Positions 25,229 to 33,710 of a stretch of DNA of 64,000 bases are shown in pieces. Location: NCBI RefSeq assembly GCF_024599655.1, contig NZ_CP102247.1, positions 4,526,001 through 4,590,000 on the forward strand. Reading direction: 5' to 3'. A program made the translations under genes and the position numbers. The stretch is from Enterobacter asburiae. Its GTDB lineage: Bacteria; Pseudomonadota; Gammaproteobacteria; Enterobacterales; Enterobacteriaceae. Position 1 is the first letter of the stretch, and each line of letters begins with the position of its first letter. The notes beneath the pieces were generated by a model. It had not been told where the DNA came from, ran no database searches, and saw only the letters and a program-made list of their open reading frames with translations.

Positions 25229-26641
25229 TTACTCATCATCATATTGAGGACCGGCATAGTTGTCGAACCGCGACCACTGTCCGTTAAAGGTCAGACGCAC
25301 CGTCCCGATCGGGCCGTTACGTTGTTTACCAATAATAATTTCGGCGATCCCTTTCAGGTCGCTGTTCTCGTGATAAACCTCATCACGGTAGATGAACATG
25401 ATTAAGTCGGCATCCTGCTCGATGGAGCCGGACTCACGCAGGTCAGAGTTGACCGGGCGCTTGTCGGCACGTTGTTCCAGGGAGCGGTTAAGCTGCGACA
25501 GCGCAACGACCGGAACGTGCAGCTCTTTGGCTAACGCCTTGAGCGAGCGGGAAATCTCCGCAATTTCCAGCGTACGGTTGTCGGAGAGCGACGGGACGCG
25601 CATCAGCTGTAAGTAGTCGATCATGATAAGACCGATGCCGCCGTGTTCACGGGCGATACGGCGCGCGCGGGAACGAACCTCCGTCGGCGTCAGGCCGGAG
25701 GAGTCATCGATATAGATGTTACGTTTTTCCAGCAGAATGCCCATGGTGCCGGAGATGCGCGCCCAGTCTTCATCATCGAGCTGGCCGGTACGAATGCGGG
25801 TCTGATCCACACGCGACAGCGACGCCAGAGAACGCATCATAATCTGTTCGGAGGGCATCTCAAGACTGAAGATAAGCACTGGCTTATCCTGCAACATCGC
25901 CGCGTTTTCGACGAGGTTCATCGCAAATGTGGTTTTACCCATCGACGGACGCGCGGCAACGATGATCAAATCCGACGGCTGCAGGCCGGCAGTTTTCTTG
26001 TTCAAATCGTCATAGCCGGTGTTCACGCCGGTGACGCCATCGTGCGGCTGCTGGAACAGCTGTTCGATACGAGCCACGGTGGCGTCGAGGACATCGGCGA
26101 TGTTTTTTGGGCCTTCGTCTTTATTGGCGCGGCTTTCGGCAATTTTAAAGACGCGGGACTCAGCGAGGTCGAGCAGGTCTTCGCTGGTACGCCCCTGCGG
26201 ATCAAAACCGGCTTCGGCGATCTCGTTCGCCACCGAGATCATCTCGCGAACGACGGCACGTTCGCGCACGATATCGGCATAAGCGCTGATGTTCGCCGCA
26301 CTAGGCGTGTTTTTTGACAGTTCCGCCAGATAGGCAAACCCGCCGCAGCTGTCGAGCTGTCCAAGACGCTCCAGCGATTCCGCGAGCGTGATCAGGTCGA
26401 TTGGGCTGCCCGACTCCTGCAGACGCGCCATTTCGGTAAAGATGTGGCGGTGCGGACGGGTGTAGAAATCTTCCGCCACGACGCGCTCGGCGACGTCGTC
26501 CCAGCGCTCGTTATCCAGCATTAAACCGCCCAACACCGACTGTTCCGCTTCAATCGAGTGCGGCGGGACTTTTAACCCTGCGACCTGGAAATCACGCTCG
26601 CGAGGTTCAGTCTGTTTGTTGAAGGGTTTGTTTCCTGCCAT
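25229..26641 (-). CDS. dnaB: Replicative DNA helicase DnaB
   Basis: Hexameric 5'-3' helicase at the replication fork, 470 residues. The N-terminal domain (about 25-170, beginning PPHSIEAEQSVLGGLMLDNE) forms the collar that binds DnaG and DnaC. The RecA-like domain has Walker A ARPSMGKTTFAMN near residue 232, Walker B LIMIDYLQLM and the arginine-finger region RNGPIGTVRLTF. No intein is present. It is followed closely by alr and is divergent from qorA. Confidence 0.99.
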   Translation of the reverse strand: MAGNKPFNKQTEPRERDFQVAGLKVPPHSIEAEQSVLGGLMLDNERWDDVAERVVAEDFYTRPHRHIFTEMARLQESGSPIDLITLAESLERLGQLDSCGGFAYLAELSKNTPSAANISAYADIVRERAVVREMISVANEIAEAGFDPQGRTSEDLLDLAESRVFKIAESRANKDEGPKNIADVLDATVARIEQLFQQPHDGVTGVNTGYDDLNKKTAGLQPSDLIIVAARPSMGKTTFAMNLVENAAMLQDKPVLIFSLEMPSEQIMMRSLASLSRVDQTRIRTGQLDDEDWARISGTMGILLEKRNIYIDDSSGLTPTEVRSRARRIAREHGGIGLIMIDYLQLMRVPSLSDNRTLEIAEISRSLKALAKELHVPVVALSQLNRSLEQRADKRPVNSDLRESGSIEQDADLIMFIYRDEVYHENSDLKGIAEIIIGKQRNGPIGTVRLTFNGQWSRFDNYAGPQYDDE

Positions 26642-26707
26642 AGTGAATGGAGTTACCGAGATAAAGAGTGGGTCGAAAGATTACCATATTTTTCTTACGG
26701 AGGGAGC

Positions 26708-27691
26708 ATGGCAACGCGCATTGAATTCCAGAAACACGGTGGGCCAGACGTACTGAAAGCGGTGGAGTTCACCCCTGCCGCGCCTGGCGAAAACGAAGTG
26801 CAGGTTGAAAACAAAGCCATCGGCATTAACTACATCGACACCTATATTCGCGGCGGTCTCTACCCGCCTCCGTCAATGCCGAGCGGCCTGGGCACTGAGG
26901 CAGCCGGTGTCGTCGTCAAAGTGGGCAGCGCGGTCAAGCATATTAAAGAGGGCGACCGCGTGGTGTACGCGCAGTCTGCGCTGGGCGCTTACAGCTCCGT
27001 CCACAACGTTCCGGCGGATAAAGCCGCCCTGCTGCCTAACGCCATCTCCTTTGAGCAGGCGGCAGCCTCGTTCCTGAAAGGTCTGACGGTTTACTACCTG
27101 CTACGCAAAACCTATGAAATTAAACCCGACGAGCAGTTCCTGTTTCATGCCGCAGCGGGTGGCGTCGGGCTCATCGCCTGTCAGTGGGCAAAAGCACTGG
27201 GCGCGAAGCTGATCGGCACCGTCGGAAATGCACAAAAAGCGCAGCGCGCGCTGCAGGCGGGCGCCTGGCAGGTGATTAATTACCGCGAGGAGAGCATTGT
27301 TGAGCGGCTGAAGGAGATCACCAGCGGCAAAAAAGTGCGCGTGGTGTATGACTCGGTGGGGAAAGACACGTGGGAAGCGTCGCTGGACTGCCTGCAGCGT
27401 CGTGGTCTGATGGTCAGCTTCGGCAATGCGTCAGGCGCGGTGACCGGCGTTAACCTGGGCATTCTGAACCAGAAAGGGTCTCTGTACGTGACGCGCCCTT
27501 CTTTGCAGGGTTACATCACCAACCGGGAAGAACTTGAGGAAGCCAGCAACGAGCTGTTCTCGCTGATCGCCAGCGGCGTCATCAAAGTGGATGTGGCAGA
27601 GGCGCAGAAATTCGCGCTGACCGATGCGCAGCGCGCGCATGAGGTGCTGGAGAGCCGGGCGACGCAGGGGTCGAGCTTGTTGATTCCCTGA
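26708..27691 (+). CDS. qorA: NADPH-dependent quinone oxidoreductase QorA
   Basis: Zinc-free medium-chain dehydrogenase/reductase of the zeta-crystallin type, 327 residues. It has a GroES-like N-terminal domain (GINYIDTYIRGGLYPP) and a Rossmann fold with the nucleotide motif AAAGGVGLIACQWAKALGA near residue 151. It reduces quinones with NADPH. No zinc-binding cysteine set is present, as usual in the family. CGGAGGGA precedes the ATG, and a strong intrinsic terminator follows the stop. Confidence 0.96.
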   Translation: MATRIEFQKHGGPDVLKAVEFTPAAPGENEVQVENKAIGINYIDTYIRGGLYPPPSMPSGLGTEAAGVVVKVGSAVKHIKEGDRVVYAQSALGAYSSVHNVPADKAALLPNAISFEQAAASFLKGLTVYYLLRKTYEIKPDEQFLFHAAAGGVGLIACQWAKALGAKLIGTVGNAQKAQRALQAGAWQVINYREESIVERLKEITSGKKVRVVYDSVGKDTWEASLDCLQRRGLMVSFGNASGAVTGVNLGILNQKGSLYVTRPSLQGYITNREELEEASNELFSLIASGVIKVDVAEAQKFALTDAQRAHEVLESRATQGSSLLIP

Positions 27692-27707
27692 GCCCCAAAA
27701 AGAAATT

Positions 27708-27738
27708 GGGCTTCCCGTGGGAAGCCCTTTCTTTTTTT
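27708..27738 (+). terminator. Intrinsic terminator of qorA
   Basis: GGGCTTCCC (27708-27716) pairs with GGGAAGCCC (27719-27727) around GT, followed by TTTCTTTTTTT. Confidence 0.93.
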
Positions 27739-27875
27739 AGTTCGGCTGTATGTAGGGTACAGCTCGATGAATTCTTTAGCGGCAGTCATAGTGACAGATT
27801 CGATAAGTAAATCCTATTCTGTTCTAAGCCATGCCGCCGGAAAAGTTACAAGTATGTGACGAACCCCTCAATACC

Positions 27876-28118
27876 TTAGTAACGGAAGCGGTTATTGCGC
27901 TGATAACTGGGCACTTTTGGCGCTTTAATCGCCCGAATCACCCACACGACCGCAATGGCCAGCAGTAGCCACGGCAACAGCTTGATCGTCAGGGCAAACA
28001 ATCCACCAATAAACATGACCACCGTCGCCACCACGATAGCCGCCAGAATGCCGAGCAGCGAAACGCCTGTCGCTAACAGCATGACAAAAAAACCAATCAC
28101 AAAAAGTAGTTCCAGCAT
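27876..28118 (-). CDS. pspG: Phage shock protein G
   Basis: Inner-membrane effector of the Psp envelope-stress response, 80 residues, with two long hydrophobic stretches (LLFVIGFFVMLLATGVSLLG and LLPWLLLAIAVVWVI) and a basic tail (IKAPKVPSYQRNNRFRY). The ATG at 28118 gives MLELLFVIGF exactly as in E. coli; the longer frame adds 17 residues running through the promoter. A sigma-54 promoter lies 40-55 bp upstream, agreeing with PspF control away from the main psp operon. Confidence 0.95.
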   Translation of the reverse strand: MLELLFVIGFFVMLLATGVSLLGILAAIVVATVVMFIGGLFALTIKLLPWLLLAIAVVWVIRAIKAPKVPSYQRNNRFRY

Positions 28119-28157
28119 GGTGCTCTCCCACGAGTTCCCGAGTAATGCAGTAGGCAT

Positions 28158-28173
28158 TACAAGAATCATGCCA
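28158..28173 (-). promoter_or_regulatory. Sigma-54 promoter of pspG
   Basis: Minus-strand TGGCATGATTCTTGTA has GG and GT separated by exactly ten bases, close to the sigma-54 consensus TGGCAC-N5-TTGCA. Transcription would begin near 28146. PspF sites are expected upstream, toward the dusA end; I could not define them. Confidence 0.8.
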
Positions 28174-28196
28174 GTATTAACCTGTTGTTATTAAAG

Positions 28197-28226
28197 CAAA
28201 ACGCCCCGCGAACGTTCGCAGGGCGT
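28197..28226 (-). terminator. Intrinsic terminator of dusA
   Basis: Minus-strand ACGCCC-T-GCGAACGTTCGC-G-GGGCGT forms a long stem, followed by TTTTGCTTT. It lies 28 bp past the dusA stop and just upstream of the pspG promoter. Confidence 0.88.
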
Positions 28227-28254
28227 GGTGAATTTGACGAACTTTTAGCGAAAG

Positions 28255-29250
28255 TTATCGCTTGTCTGCCACCAGTCGCAGCGCATGTTCCAGCACCTCG
28301 ATATCTGCACCGGCTTTATGCGCATTCTCGCTCAGGTAGCGACGCCACTGACGCGCGCCAGGAATACCCTGGAACAGGCCAAGCATATGGCGGGTGATAT
28401 GGCCGAGATACGTGCCATTGCTCAGCTCGCGCTCAATGTAAGGGTACATCGCACGCACGACGGCAACCGGATCGGTGTCCGCGCCTTCGATGCCAAAGAT
28501 TTCGCGATCGACCGTCGCCAGAATGCCCGGGTTCTGATACGCCTCGCGCCCGACCATCACGCCATCCATATGTTCCAGATGGGCTTTAGCCTCTTCCAGC
28601 GACTTGATGCCGCCGTTAATGGACATCGTCAGGTGCGGGAAGTCACGCTTCAGCTGATACACGCGCGGATAGTCCAGCGGCGGGATCTCACGGTTCTCTT
28701 TCGGGCTGAGGCCGGAGAGCCAGGCTTTTCGCGCGTGGATGATGAACATCTCGCACTCGCCTTTCCCGGATACCGTATTGATGAAGTCGCACAGGAATTC
28801 GTAGCTGTCCTGGTCGTCAATGCCGATACGGGTTTTGACCGTGACCGGAATGGAGACCACATCGCGCATCGCCTTGATACAGTCCGCTACCAGCTGCGCG
28901 TTCCCCATCAAACATGCGCCAAACATGCCGTTTTGCACGCGGTCGGACGGGCAGCCAACGTTAAGGTTGATCTCGTCGTAGCCGCGCGCTTCTGCCAGCT
29001 TTGCGCACTGCGCCAGCGCAGCCGGATCGCTGCCGCCCAGCTGCAGGGCAACCGGATGCTCTTCTTCGCTGTAGGCCAGATAGTCGCCCTTCCCGTGAAT
29101 GATTGCGCCCGTGGTCACCATTTCGGTGTACAACAGCGTATGGCGGGAGAGCTGGCGCAGGAAATAGCGGCAGTGTCTGTCCGTCCAGTCGAGCATCGGC
29201 GCAATGGAGAAACGGTGTGCAGGGAAAGCGGTCTGTAATTCTGACGACAT
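28255..29250 (-). CDS. dusA: tRNA-dihydrouridine(20/20a) synthase DusA
   Basis: FMN enzyme reducing uridine to dihydrouridine in the tRNA D-loop with NADPH, 331 residues. The TIM barrel starts SIAPMLDWTDRHCRYFLR. The motif LNVGCPSDRVQNGMFGACLM holds the catalytic cysteine, and the phosphate/FMN-binding strands INGGIKSLEEAKAH and GVMVGREAYQNP are clear. The first dozen residues differ from E. coli, but the catalytic core is nearly unchanged. Confidence 0.97.
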   Translation of the reverse strand: MSSELQTAFPAHRFSIAPMLDWTDRHCRYFLRQLSRHTLLYTEMVTTGAIIHGKGDYLAYSEEEHPVALQLGGSDPAALAQCAKLAEARGYDEINLNVGCPSDRVQNGMFGACLMGNAQLVADCIKAMRDVVSIPVTVKTRIGIDDQDSYEFLCDFINTVSGKGECEMFIIHARKAWLSGLSPKENREIPPLDYPRVYQLKRDFPHLTMSINGGIKSLEEAKAHLEHMDGVMVGREAYQNPGILATVDREIFGIEGADTDPVAVVRAMYPYIERELSNGTYLGHITRHMLGLFQGIPGARQWRRYLSENAHKAGADIEVLEHALRLVADKR

Positions 29251-29293
29251 GGCGAAGTTTTAAGCATCTGGTGGAAAAGGGGCGCTACTATAG

Positions 29294-29326
29294 CACAAAG
29301 AAAAGCCGGAGGCGCAGCGCCTCCGG
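29294..29326 (-). terminator. Intrinsic terminator of the TraF-like gene
   Basis: Minus-strand CCGGAGGCG-CTG-CGCCTCCGG (29326-29306) followed by CTTTTCTTTG, seven bases past the stop. Confidence 0.9.
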
Positions 29327-29332
29327 TGGACT

Positions 29333-30643
29333 TTAGAACGTCATACTCAGCTGAGCCCCTGCGCCCCAGGTTTCGTCTTCACCGTACAGACCCATCAGGT
29401 CTACATGAACGGTGCTGAACGGCGCGAAACCGACACCTCCGGTAAAGACATTGCTGTCGTTACCCTTCACGTCCGCGCGATAACCCGCACGCACCGCCAG
29501 CCAGCTGAGCGGCGTAACCTCGGCACCGACACCCACATACTGCGACGTATCTTCGCTCTTGAAGCCTTTGGTTTCCGTCAAATCGCCATCGGCGGTCAGC
29601 GTCACCAGATCGTTGTGCCAGGCGGCGCCGGCGGTCACCAGCGGACGGATCTGGTAGGTATCTTTATAGCTCACCACTTCTCCCGTACGGCCGTTGCGGA
29701 TACGGATATCTTTGGTGTCGATATCGCGCGACATCAGGTTTTGTCCGCTCACGCCTACCGTCCAGTGTTCGCCGAAATCAGCCGCAATACCGGCATCGAC
29801 GTTAAAGCCCGTGTCGTCCGTACGGTAGCGGCTGTCGTTCCACTTGTTACTGTCGTAATCGTAGATTGAGGTGGTGTAGTTATAGACCCAGGTTTTTTGC
29901 AGCTTTGGCGTAACCCCTACGGAAACCGGGACGCCGCCGAGGTCAAACTGACGGGCAACGGCAACACCATAGTCGGACACAATCGCCGCCCGGCCAGACG
30001 CCGTTGAGTTGAGATTTTTAGTGATCTGATCCGTGCCGTTCAGCGCAGCGTCCAGGGCAACACCGGCAGCCACCACTTTGCTTTGTTGAATACCGCGCAG
30101 ATAATCAATATCTTGCTGATCGATAGACGAGCTCACCCGGCCATGGGCATAGCCTTTCGCCATAAAGGCCACGGAAAGCACATCGTTAGGGATACTCACG
30201 GCAAGCCCTGCACCTGCTGTCGCGCGTGCGGTTTTACCCTTGAGATAGTCCAGCTCATCGGCCAGATCTTTGGCCGCGCCCTGGAACTGATTAATGGAAC
30301 CTAACGGATTGGTGATAATGTCTCCTGGCGTGAGGTCGTCAACCACATCCTTATAGTGATTGATTTTGTCGTTGATGGTATCTATCTCGTCTTGAAGATT
30401 GTCCTCATCCGTCACCTGTACGCCAACGGACGGCAAAATGACCGTCACATCATCGTCCGGTTTTGCCTTTGCCAGCAACGCGGGGTTGATTAACGCCCCG
30501 CTACCATAGCTCCCGGAGGCAACGCCAGTGCCACCCATTGCGTCACTCCGTGATTCTGTCCAGGTATTGGCTGCTCCCGCCTGATTTGCCATAAACAAGG
30601 AAACAGCGATACTCACCACCGAAAATTTAAAATTTTTTTTCAC
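29333..30643 (-). CDS. TraF-like (TraF_2 family) predicted outer-membrane protein
   Basis: Predicted beta-barrel protein of the family named after plasmid TraF (TraF_2 type), 436 residues from GTG 30643. The start is chosen because it begins a normal signal peptide, KKNFKFSVVSIAVSLFMANQ then AGA-A. The FadL-like mature start has SRSDAMGGTGVASG and GALINPALLAKA. A coiled coil occupies about residues 80-115 (NLQDEIDTINDKINHYKDVV). Amphipathic strands run to the C terminus, ending GAGAQLSMTF with terminal Phe typical of barrels. A GTG at 30691 would add 16 residues. No conjugation genes are near. Function unknown. E. coli K-12 has yjbL-yjbM in this interval. Confidence 0.78.
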   Translation of the reverse strand: MKKNFKFSVVSIAVSLFMANQAGAANTWTESRSDAMGGTGVASGSYGSGALINPALLAKAKPDDDVTVILPSVGVQVTDEDNLQDEIDTINDKINHYKDVVDDLTPGDIITNPLGSINQFQGAAKDLADELDYLKGKTARATAGAGLAVSIPNDVLSVAFMAKGYAHGRVSSSIDQQDIDYLRGIQQSKVVAAGVALDAALNGTDQITKNLNSTASGRAAIVSDYGVAVARQFDLGGVPVSVGVTPKLQKTWVYNYTTSIYDYDSNKWNDSRYRTDDTGFNVDAGIAADFGEHWTVGVSGQNLMSRDIDTKDIRIRNGRTGEVVSYKDTYQIRPLVTAGAAWHNDLVTLTADGDLTETKGFKSEDTSQYVGVGAEVTPLSWLAVRAGYRADVKGNDSNVFTGGVGFAPFSTVHVDLMGLYGEDETWGAGAQLSMTF

Positions 30644-30661
30644 AGTATGCCCGTTATAGTC

Positions 30662-30676
30662 TGTTATGAAATAACC
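30662..30676. promoter_or_regulatory. Candidate Zur-type palindrome before the TraF-like gene
   Basis: TGTTATGAAATAACC agrees at 11 of 14 informative positions with the Zur core TGTTATA-N-TATAACA. It lies 19 bp upstream of the favoured start. It is embedded in a 21-bp-spaced direct repeat of GTCTGTTAT (30659-30667, 30680-30688). Zur control is inferred, helped by zur lying 0.8 kb away. Confidence 0.4.
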
Positions 30677-30815
30677 CCTGTCTGTTATCACCCAAACAGG
30701 AACGAACTATTGCTGTGAATAAGTAGTAAAAGACCCGCTATTTCTTTCCCTAAGTAAAACTCCCTTACGGCCTGTTATATTTTGTGACGGCCCTCAATAT
30801 TTATAGAAGAGGAAA

Positions 30816-31304
30816 TTATTTTTTCCCAGGTTTTCCATCATGCGGTCCAAAAAACTGGGGTGGGTGGTCAACCCAGCGATCCTCTCGGGTAGCGGCATAC
30901 ACCGGATTGAGGGGATAGTAGATGCGATTGTGCTTCTTGTTGGCCTCGCCTACGACCAGCAACCGCACCTCTTCCTCCGTGTTGTTAATAAAGGTGTGGC
31001 AGATACCGGTTCCGGCAGGAAACCCCACGCTGTCGCCCGGTTCAAGTTTCCATAAATAGCCATTAATCCACGCGTCTGGATAACCTTCAATCACGTAAAT
31101 GAACTCTTCTTCATCGCTTTCAGCATGCGGATAGGACGTTCTGCGCCCGGGCGGTAAACGCTCATGATGGATGCCAATGCGTCCAAGCCCGAGCTTGCGA
31201 GCCAGCGGGGCGCCTATAGAAAAAAGCTCATCGCTATCTGGATAGGTCGAATCATCCGCGCCTTCTACGTCGCGCCAGTGCCGAATACAGTCAGGTTTTT
31301 TCAT
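30816..31304 (-). CDS. Cupin-domain protein
   Basis: Single-domain cupin of 162 residues. Cupin motif 1 is in RTSYPHAESDEEEFIYVIEG, and motif 2 in GDSVGFPAGTGICHTFINN; the His/Glu residues there could bind a metal ion. Such proteins are often sugar isomerases, dioxygenases or ligand sensors, and nothing here selects one. It is divergent from zur and is not in E. coli K-12 at this place. A possible Zur half-site (TATAACAT, 31400-31407) lies in the shared promoter region but is too short to trust. Confidence 0.82.
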   Translation of the reverse strand: MKKPDCIRHWRDVEGADDSTYPDSDELFSIGAPLARKLGLGRIGIHHERLPPGRRTSYPHAESDEEEFIYVIEGYPDAWINGYLWKLEPGDSVGFPAGTGICHTFINNTEEEVRLLVVGEANKKHNRIYYPLNPVYAATREDRWVDHPPQFFGPHDGKPGKK

Positions 31305-31419
31305 TGTTTATTTCCCGGTTTGTAATGGGTCAGGTATAGCACAGACTGGCGGATCTCGGTGTTTTTACCAGAACATGATAAAGTGGGGGTTTTCCGTCCT
31401 ATAACATCCGGGGTGCTAC

Positions 31420-31932
31420 ATGGATAAGTCCACAAAAGAGCTGTTAGCGCAGGCCGAAAAGCTGTGCGCGCAACGCAATGTGCGCCTGACTCCGCAGCGC
31501 CTTGAAGTATTACGTCTGATGAGCCTGCAGCAGGGTGCTATCAGCGCCTACGATCTGCTCGACCTGCTCCGCGAAAGCGAGCCGCAGGCGAAGCCACCGA
31601 CGGTGTATCGCGCCCTGGATTTCCTGCTTGAACAAGGGTTCGTGCATAAGGTTGAATCCACCAACAGCTATGTGCTGTGCCATCTGTTCGATCAGCCCAC
31701 CCACACGTCGGCGATGTTTATCTGTGACCGCTGCGGCGTGGTGAAAGAAGAGGCTGCGGAAGGCGTGGAAGATATTATGCATACGCTGGCGGCGAAAATG
31801 GGTTTTGCCCTGCGTCATAATGTGATTGAAGCGCACGGGCTGTGCTCTGCCTGCGTGGAAGTGGAAGCCTGTCGCCATCAGGACGCTTGCCAGCACGACC
31901 ACTCAATTCTTGTGAAGAAAAAGCCGCGTTAA
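31420..31932 (+). CDS. zur: Zinc uptake regulator Zur
   Basis: Fur-family zinc-dependent repressor, 170 residues. The winged HTH (RLTPQRLEVLRLMSLQQGAI and PPTVYRALDFLLEQG) is followed by the dimerisation domain. Zinc ligands are visible: CHLFDQPTHTSAMFICDRCG (regulatory site His/Cys and structural CxxC) and CSACVEVEACRHQDAC. E. coli has a Cys two residues after the regulatory Glu (EECAEG) that is Ala here (EEAAEG); it is not a known ligand. Zur represses znuABC, zinT and spare ribosomal proteins. Confidence 0.97.
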   Translation: MDKSTKELLAQAEKLCAQRNVRLTPQRLEVLRLMSLQQGAISAYDLLDLLRESEPQAKPPTVYRALDFLLEQGFVHKVESTNSYVLCHLFDQPTHTSAMFICDRCGVVKEEAAEGVEDIMHTLAAKMGFALRHNVIEAHGLCSACVEVEACRHQDACQHDHSILVKKKPR

Positions 31933-31933
31933 C

Positions 31934-31962
31934 GGCAAAAGAAAAGGCGGCTTAGAGCCGCC
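31934..31962 (-). terminator. Intrinsic terminator of yjbJ
   Basis: Minus-strand GGCGGC-TCTAA-GCCGCC followed by TTTTCTTTTGCC, between convergent zur and yjbJ. Confidence 0.85.
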
Positions 31963-31979
31963 CTATGGGTTATTCAGCG

Positions 31980-32189
31980 TTACCAGCGGTAGTCGTTACG
32001 GGTTTCCCAGTCTTTGACTTCGTTTTCCGCCTGATCTTTCGCATAGCCGTAACGTTCCTGAATTTTACCGACAAGCTGATCGCGTTTACCTTCAATGACG
32101 GTCATATCGTCATCGGTCAGCTTACCCCACTTTTCTTTCGCTTTACCTTTGAACTGCTTCCAGTTGCCGCCGATTTCGTCTTTATTCAT
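31980..32189 (-). CDS. yjbJ: YjbJ, CsbD-family stress protein
   Basis: Small hydrophilic CsbD-like protein of 69 residues (NKDEIGGNWKQFKGKAKEKW), abundant in stationary phase in E. coli under sigma-S; molecular role unknown. Two adjacent ATG codons occur. The inner one (32189) matches E. coli and has GAGG eight bases upstream. Confidence 0.93.
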   Translation of the reverse strand: MNKDEIGGNWKQFKGKAKEKWGKLTDDDMTVIEGKRDQLVGKIQERYGYAKDQAENEVKDWETRNDYRW

Positions 32190-32309
32190 CATCGTGTCCT
32201 CTTAGTTAAGCGTCGGGTCGTAACGTCCGTTACGTTCTTTTCTGCTGGACGTGATAATTATTGTAGTTAAGGATTCGGCAGTTGATTTCATATTCGGAAT
32301 CTTTAACCG

Positions 32310-33647
32310 TCACGATATATCGTGACGTGAAGAGAACCAGGTATTGTTTTGCCAGTGGCGGTGCCAGATAAAAGCCAGCGATATCCCTCGCAGCGAGAGG
32401 AAAACGGCCAGGGCCAGCCACAAACCGTGATTACCCAGCCAGGGAAGCGTCAGCAGCGTCAGGCCAAACCCTGCCGCCGCGACCGCCATGCTGTTGCGCA
32501 TTTCCGCTCCGCGCGTCGCACCAATAAACATGCCGTCCAGCAGATAACACCAGACGCCGACTACCGGTAAGATGACTTGCCAGATGAGATAGTGACTCGC
32601 CAGTTCGCGCAGCGCAGGGATAGACGTCAGCAATGCCACGATCTGCTCACCCAGGCAGGCGTAGACCAGGCCGAACGCCAGCGCCACCAGTCCCGACTGA
32701 CGGCAGGCTGCCCGCCATACGTCCCGAAGCTGCCCGCTTTCGCGCGCACCGTACGCCTGCCCGGAATGCGCTTCTACCGCATAGGCAAAACCGTCCAGCG
32801 CGTAGGCGGTAAAGGTCAGTAGCGTCATCAATACCGCGTTGACCGCAACGATTTCTGGCCCCAGTCGAGCCCCGAATACCGTCAGCGCGCCGAAGCAGAG
32901 CTGAAGCAGCAGCGAGCGCAGCATGATGTCACGATTAAGTGCCAGCAGCTTACGGATATTGCCGCGCCATGCGGTTTTGAGCAGCGCCAGGGAGATGCCG
33001 CGCATCGCGAGCACGCGCCAGACCATCCACAGGCCAATAATAAAGGTTCCGTACTCGGCAATCACCGTCGCCAGCGCCGCGCCCTGCACGTTCATATGCA
33101 GGCCCATTACCAGCCAGACATCCAGCACAATGTTGATAAGGTTGCCTACCACCAGCAGAATGACCGGCGCACGGGCGTACTGAACGCCCAGTAGCCACCC
33201 CAGCAGAACCAGGTTTGCCAGCGAGGCGGGCGCGCTGAGCCAGCGGATTTCAAGGAAACGTCGCGCCTGCGCCAGTACCGCCTCGCTGCCGCCAACAACG
33301 TGGAGCGCAAGGTCGATAAGAGGCGCACGTAATAAAACGATTAACGCCCCCGCGCCAAACGCAAGGATCAGCGGCTGCACCAGCGCGCGCGCCAGACGCA
33401 GCGGATCTTTTGCGCCATAAGCCTGTGCCGTAAGCCCGGTGGTGCTCATACGCAAAAAGAGCAGCAGCATAAACAGGAAGCTGGTTGCCGTCGCGCCAAT
33501 CGCCACGCCGCCAAGATAAACAGGCGAATCAAGGTGACCAATAACGGCAGTATCGACCAGACCCAGCAAGGGCACGGTAATATTGGAGAAAATCATCGGC
33601 AGAGCAAGACGCCACAATGCCTTATCGGATGCCGTCAGCAGTGACAT
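32310..33647 (-). CDS. dinF: DinF, MATE-family efflux protein
   Basis: Multidrug and toxic compound extrusion (MATE) transporter, 445 residues, with about 12 membrane helices in two related halves. Conserved points are LPMIFSNITVPLLGLVDTAV, AYALDGFAYAVEAHSGQAYG and the closing hydrophobic helices. E. coli DinF gives some protection against oxidative stress and bile salts. It follows lexA by 63 bp on the same strand, so it belongs to the SOS-induced lexA-dinF operon. It is a little shorter than the E. coli protein at the C terminus. Confidence 0.96.
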   Translation of the reverse strand: MSLLTASDKALWRLALPMIFSNITVPLLGLVDTAVIGHLDSPVYLGGVAIGATATSFLFMLLLFLRMSTTGLTAQAYGAKDPLRLARALVQPLILAFGAGALIVLLRAPLIDLALHVVGGSEAVLAQARRFLEIRWLSAPASLANLVLLGWLLGVQYARAPVILLVVGNLINIVLDVWLVMGLHMNVQGAALATVIAEYGTFIIGLWMVWRVLAMRGISLALLKTAWRGNIRKLLALNRDIMLRSLLLQLCFGALTVFGARLGPEIVAVNAVLMTLLTFTAYALDGFAYAVEAHSGQAYGARESGQLRDVWRAACRQSGLVALAFGLVYACLGEQIVALLTSIPALRELASHYLIWQVILPVVGVWCYLLDGMFIGATRGAEMRNSMAVAAAGFGLTLLTLPWLGNHGLWLALAVFLSLRGISLAFIWHRHWQNNTWFSSRHDIS

Positions 33648-33710
33648 GAAAAATACCGGGAGTCGAGAATGAAGCAGGCTACAGCGGCGCCATAGCCTGT
33701 CAGGAAGAGG

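Noticed and set aside
31400..31407. TATAACAT as a Zur site between the cupin gene and zur
   Set aside because: Only one half of the palindrome is present; an eight-base match is expected by chance in AT-rich DNA.
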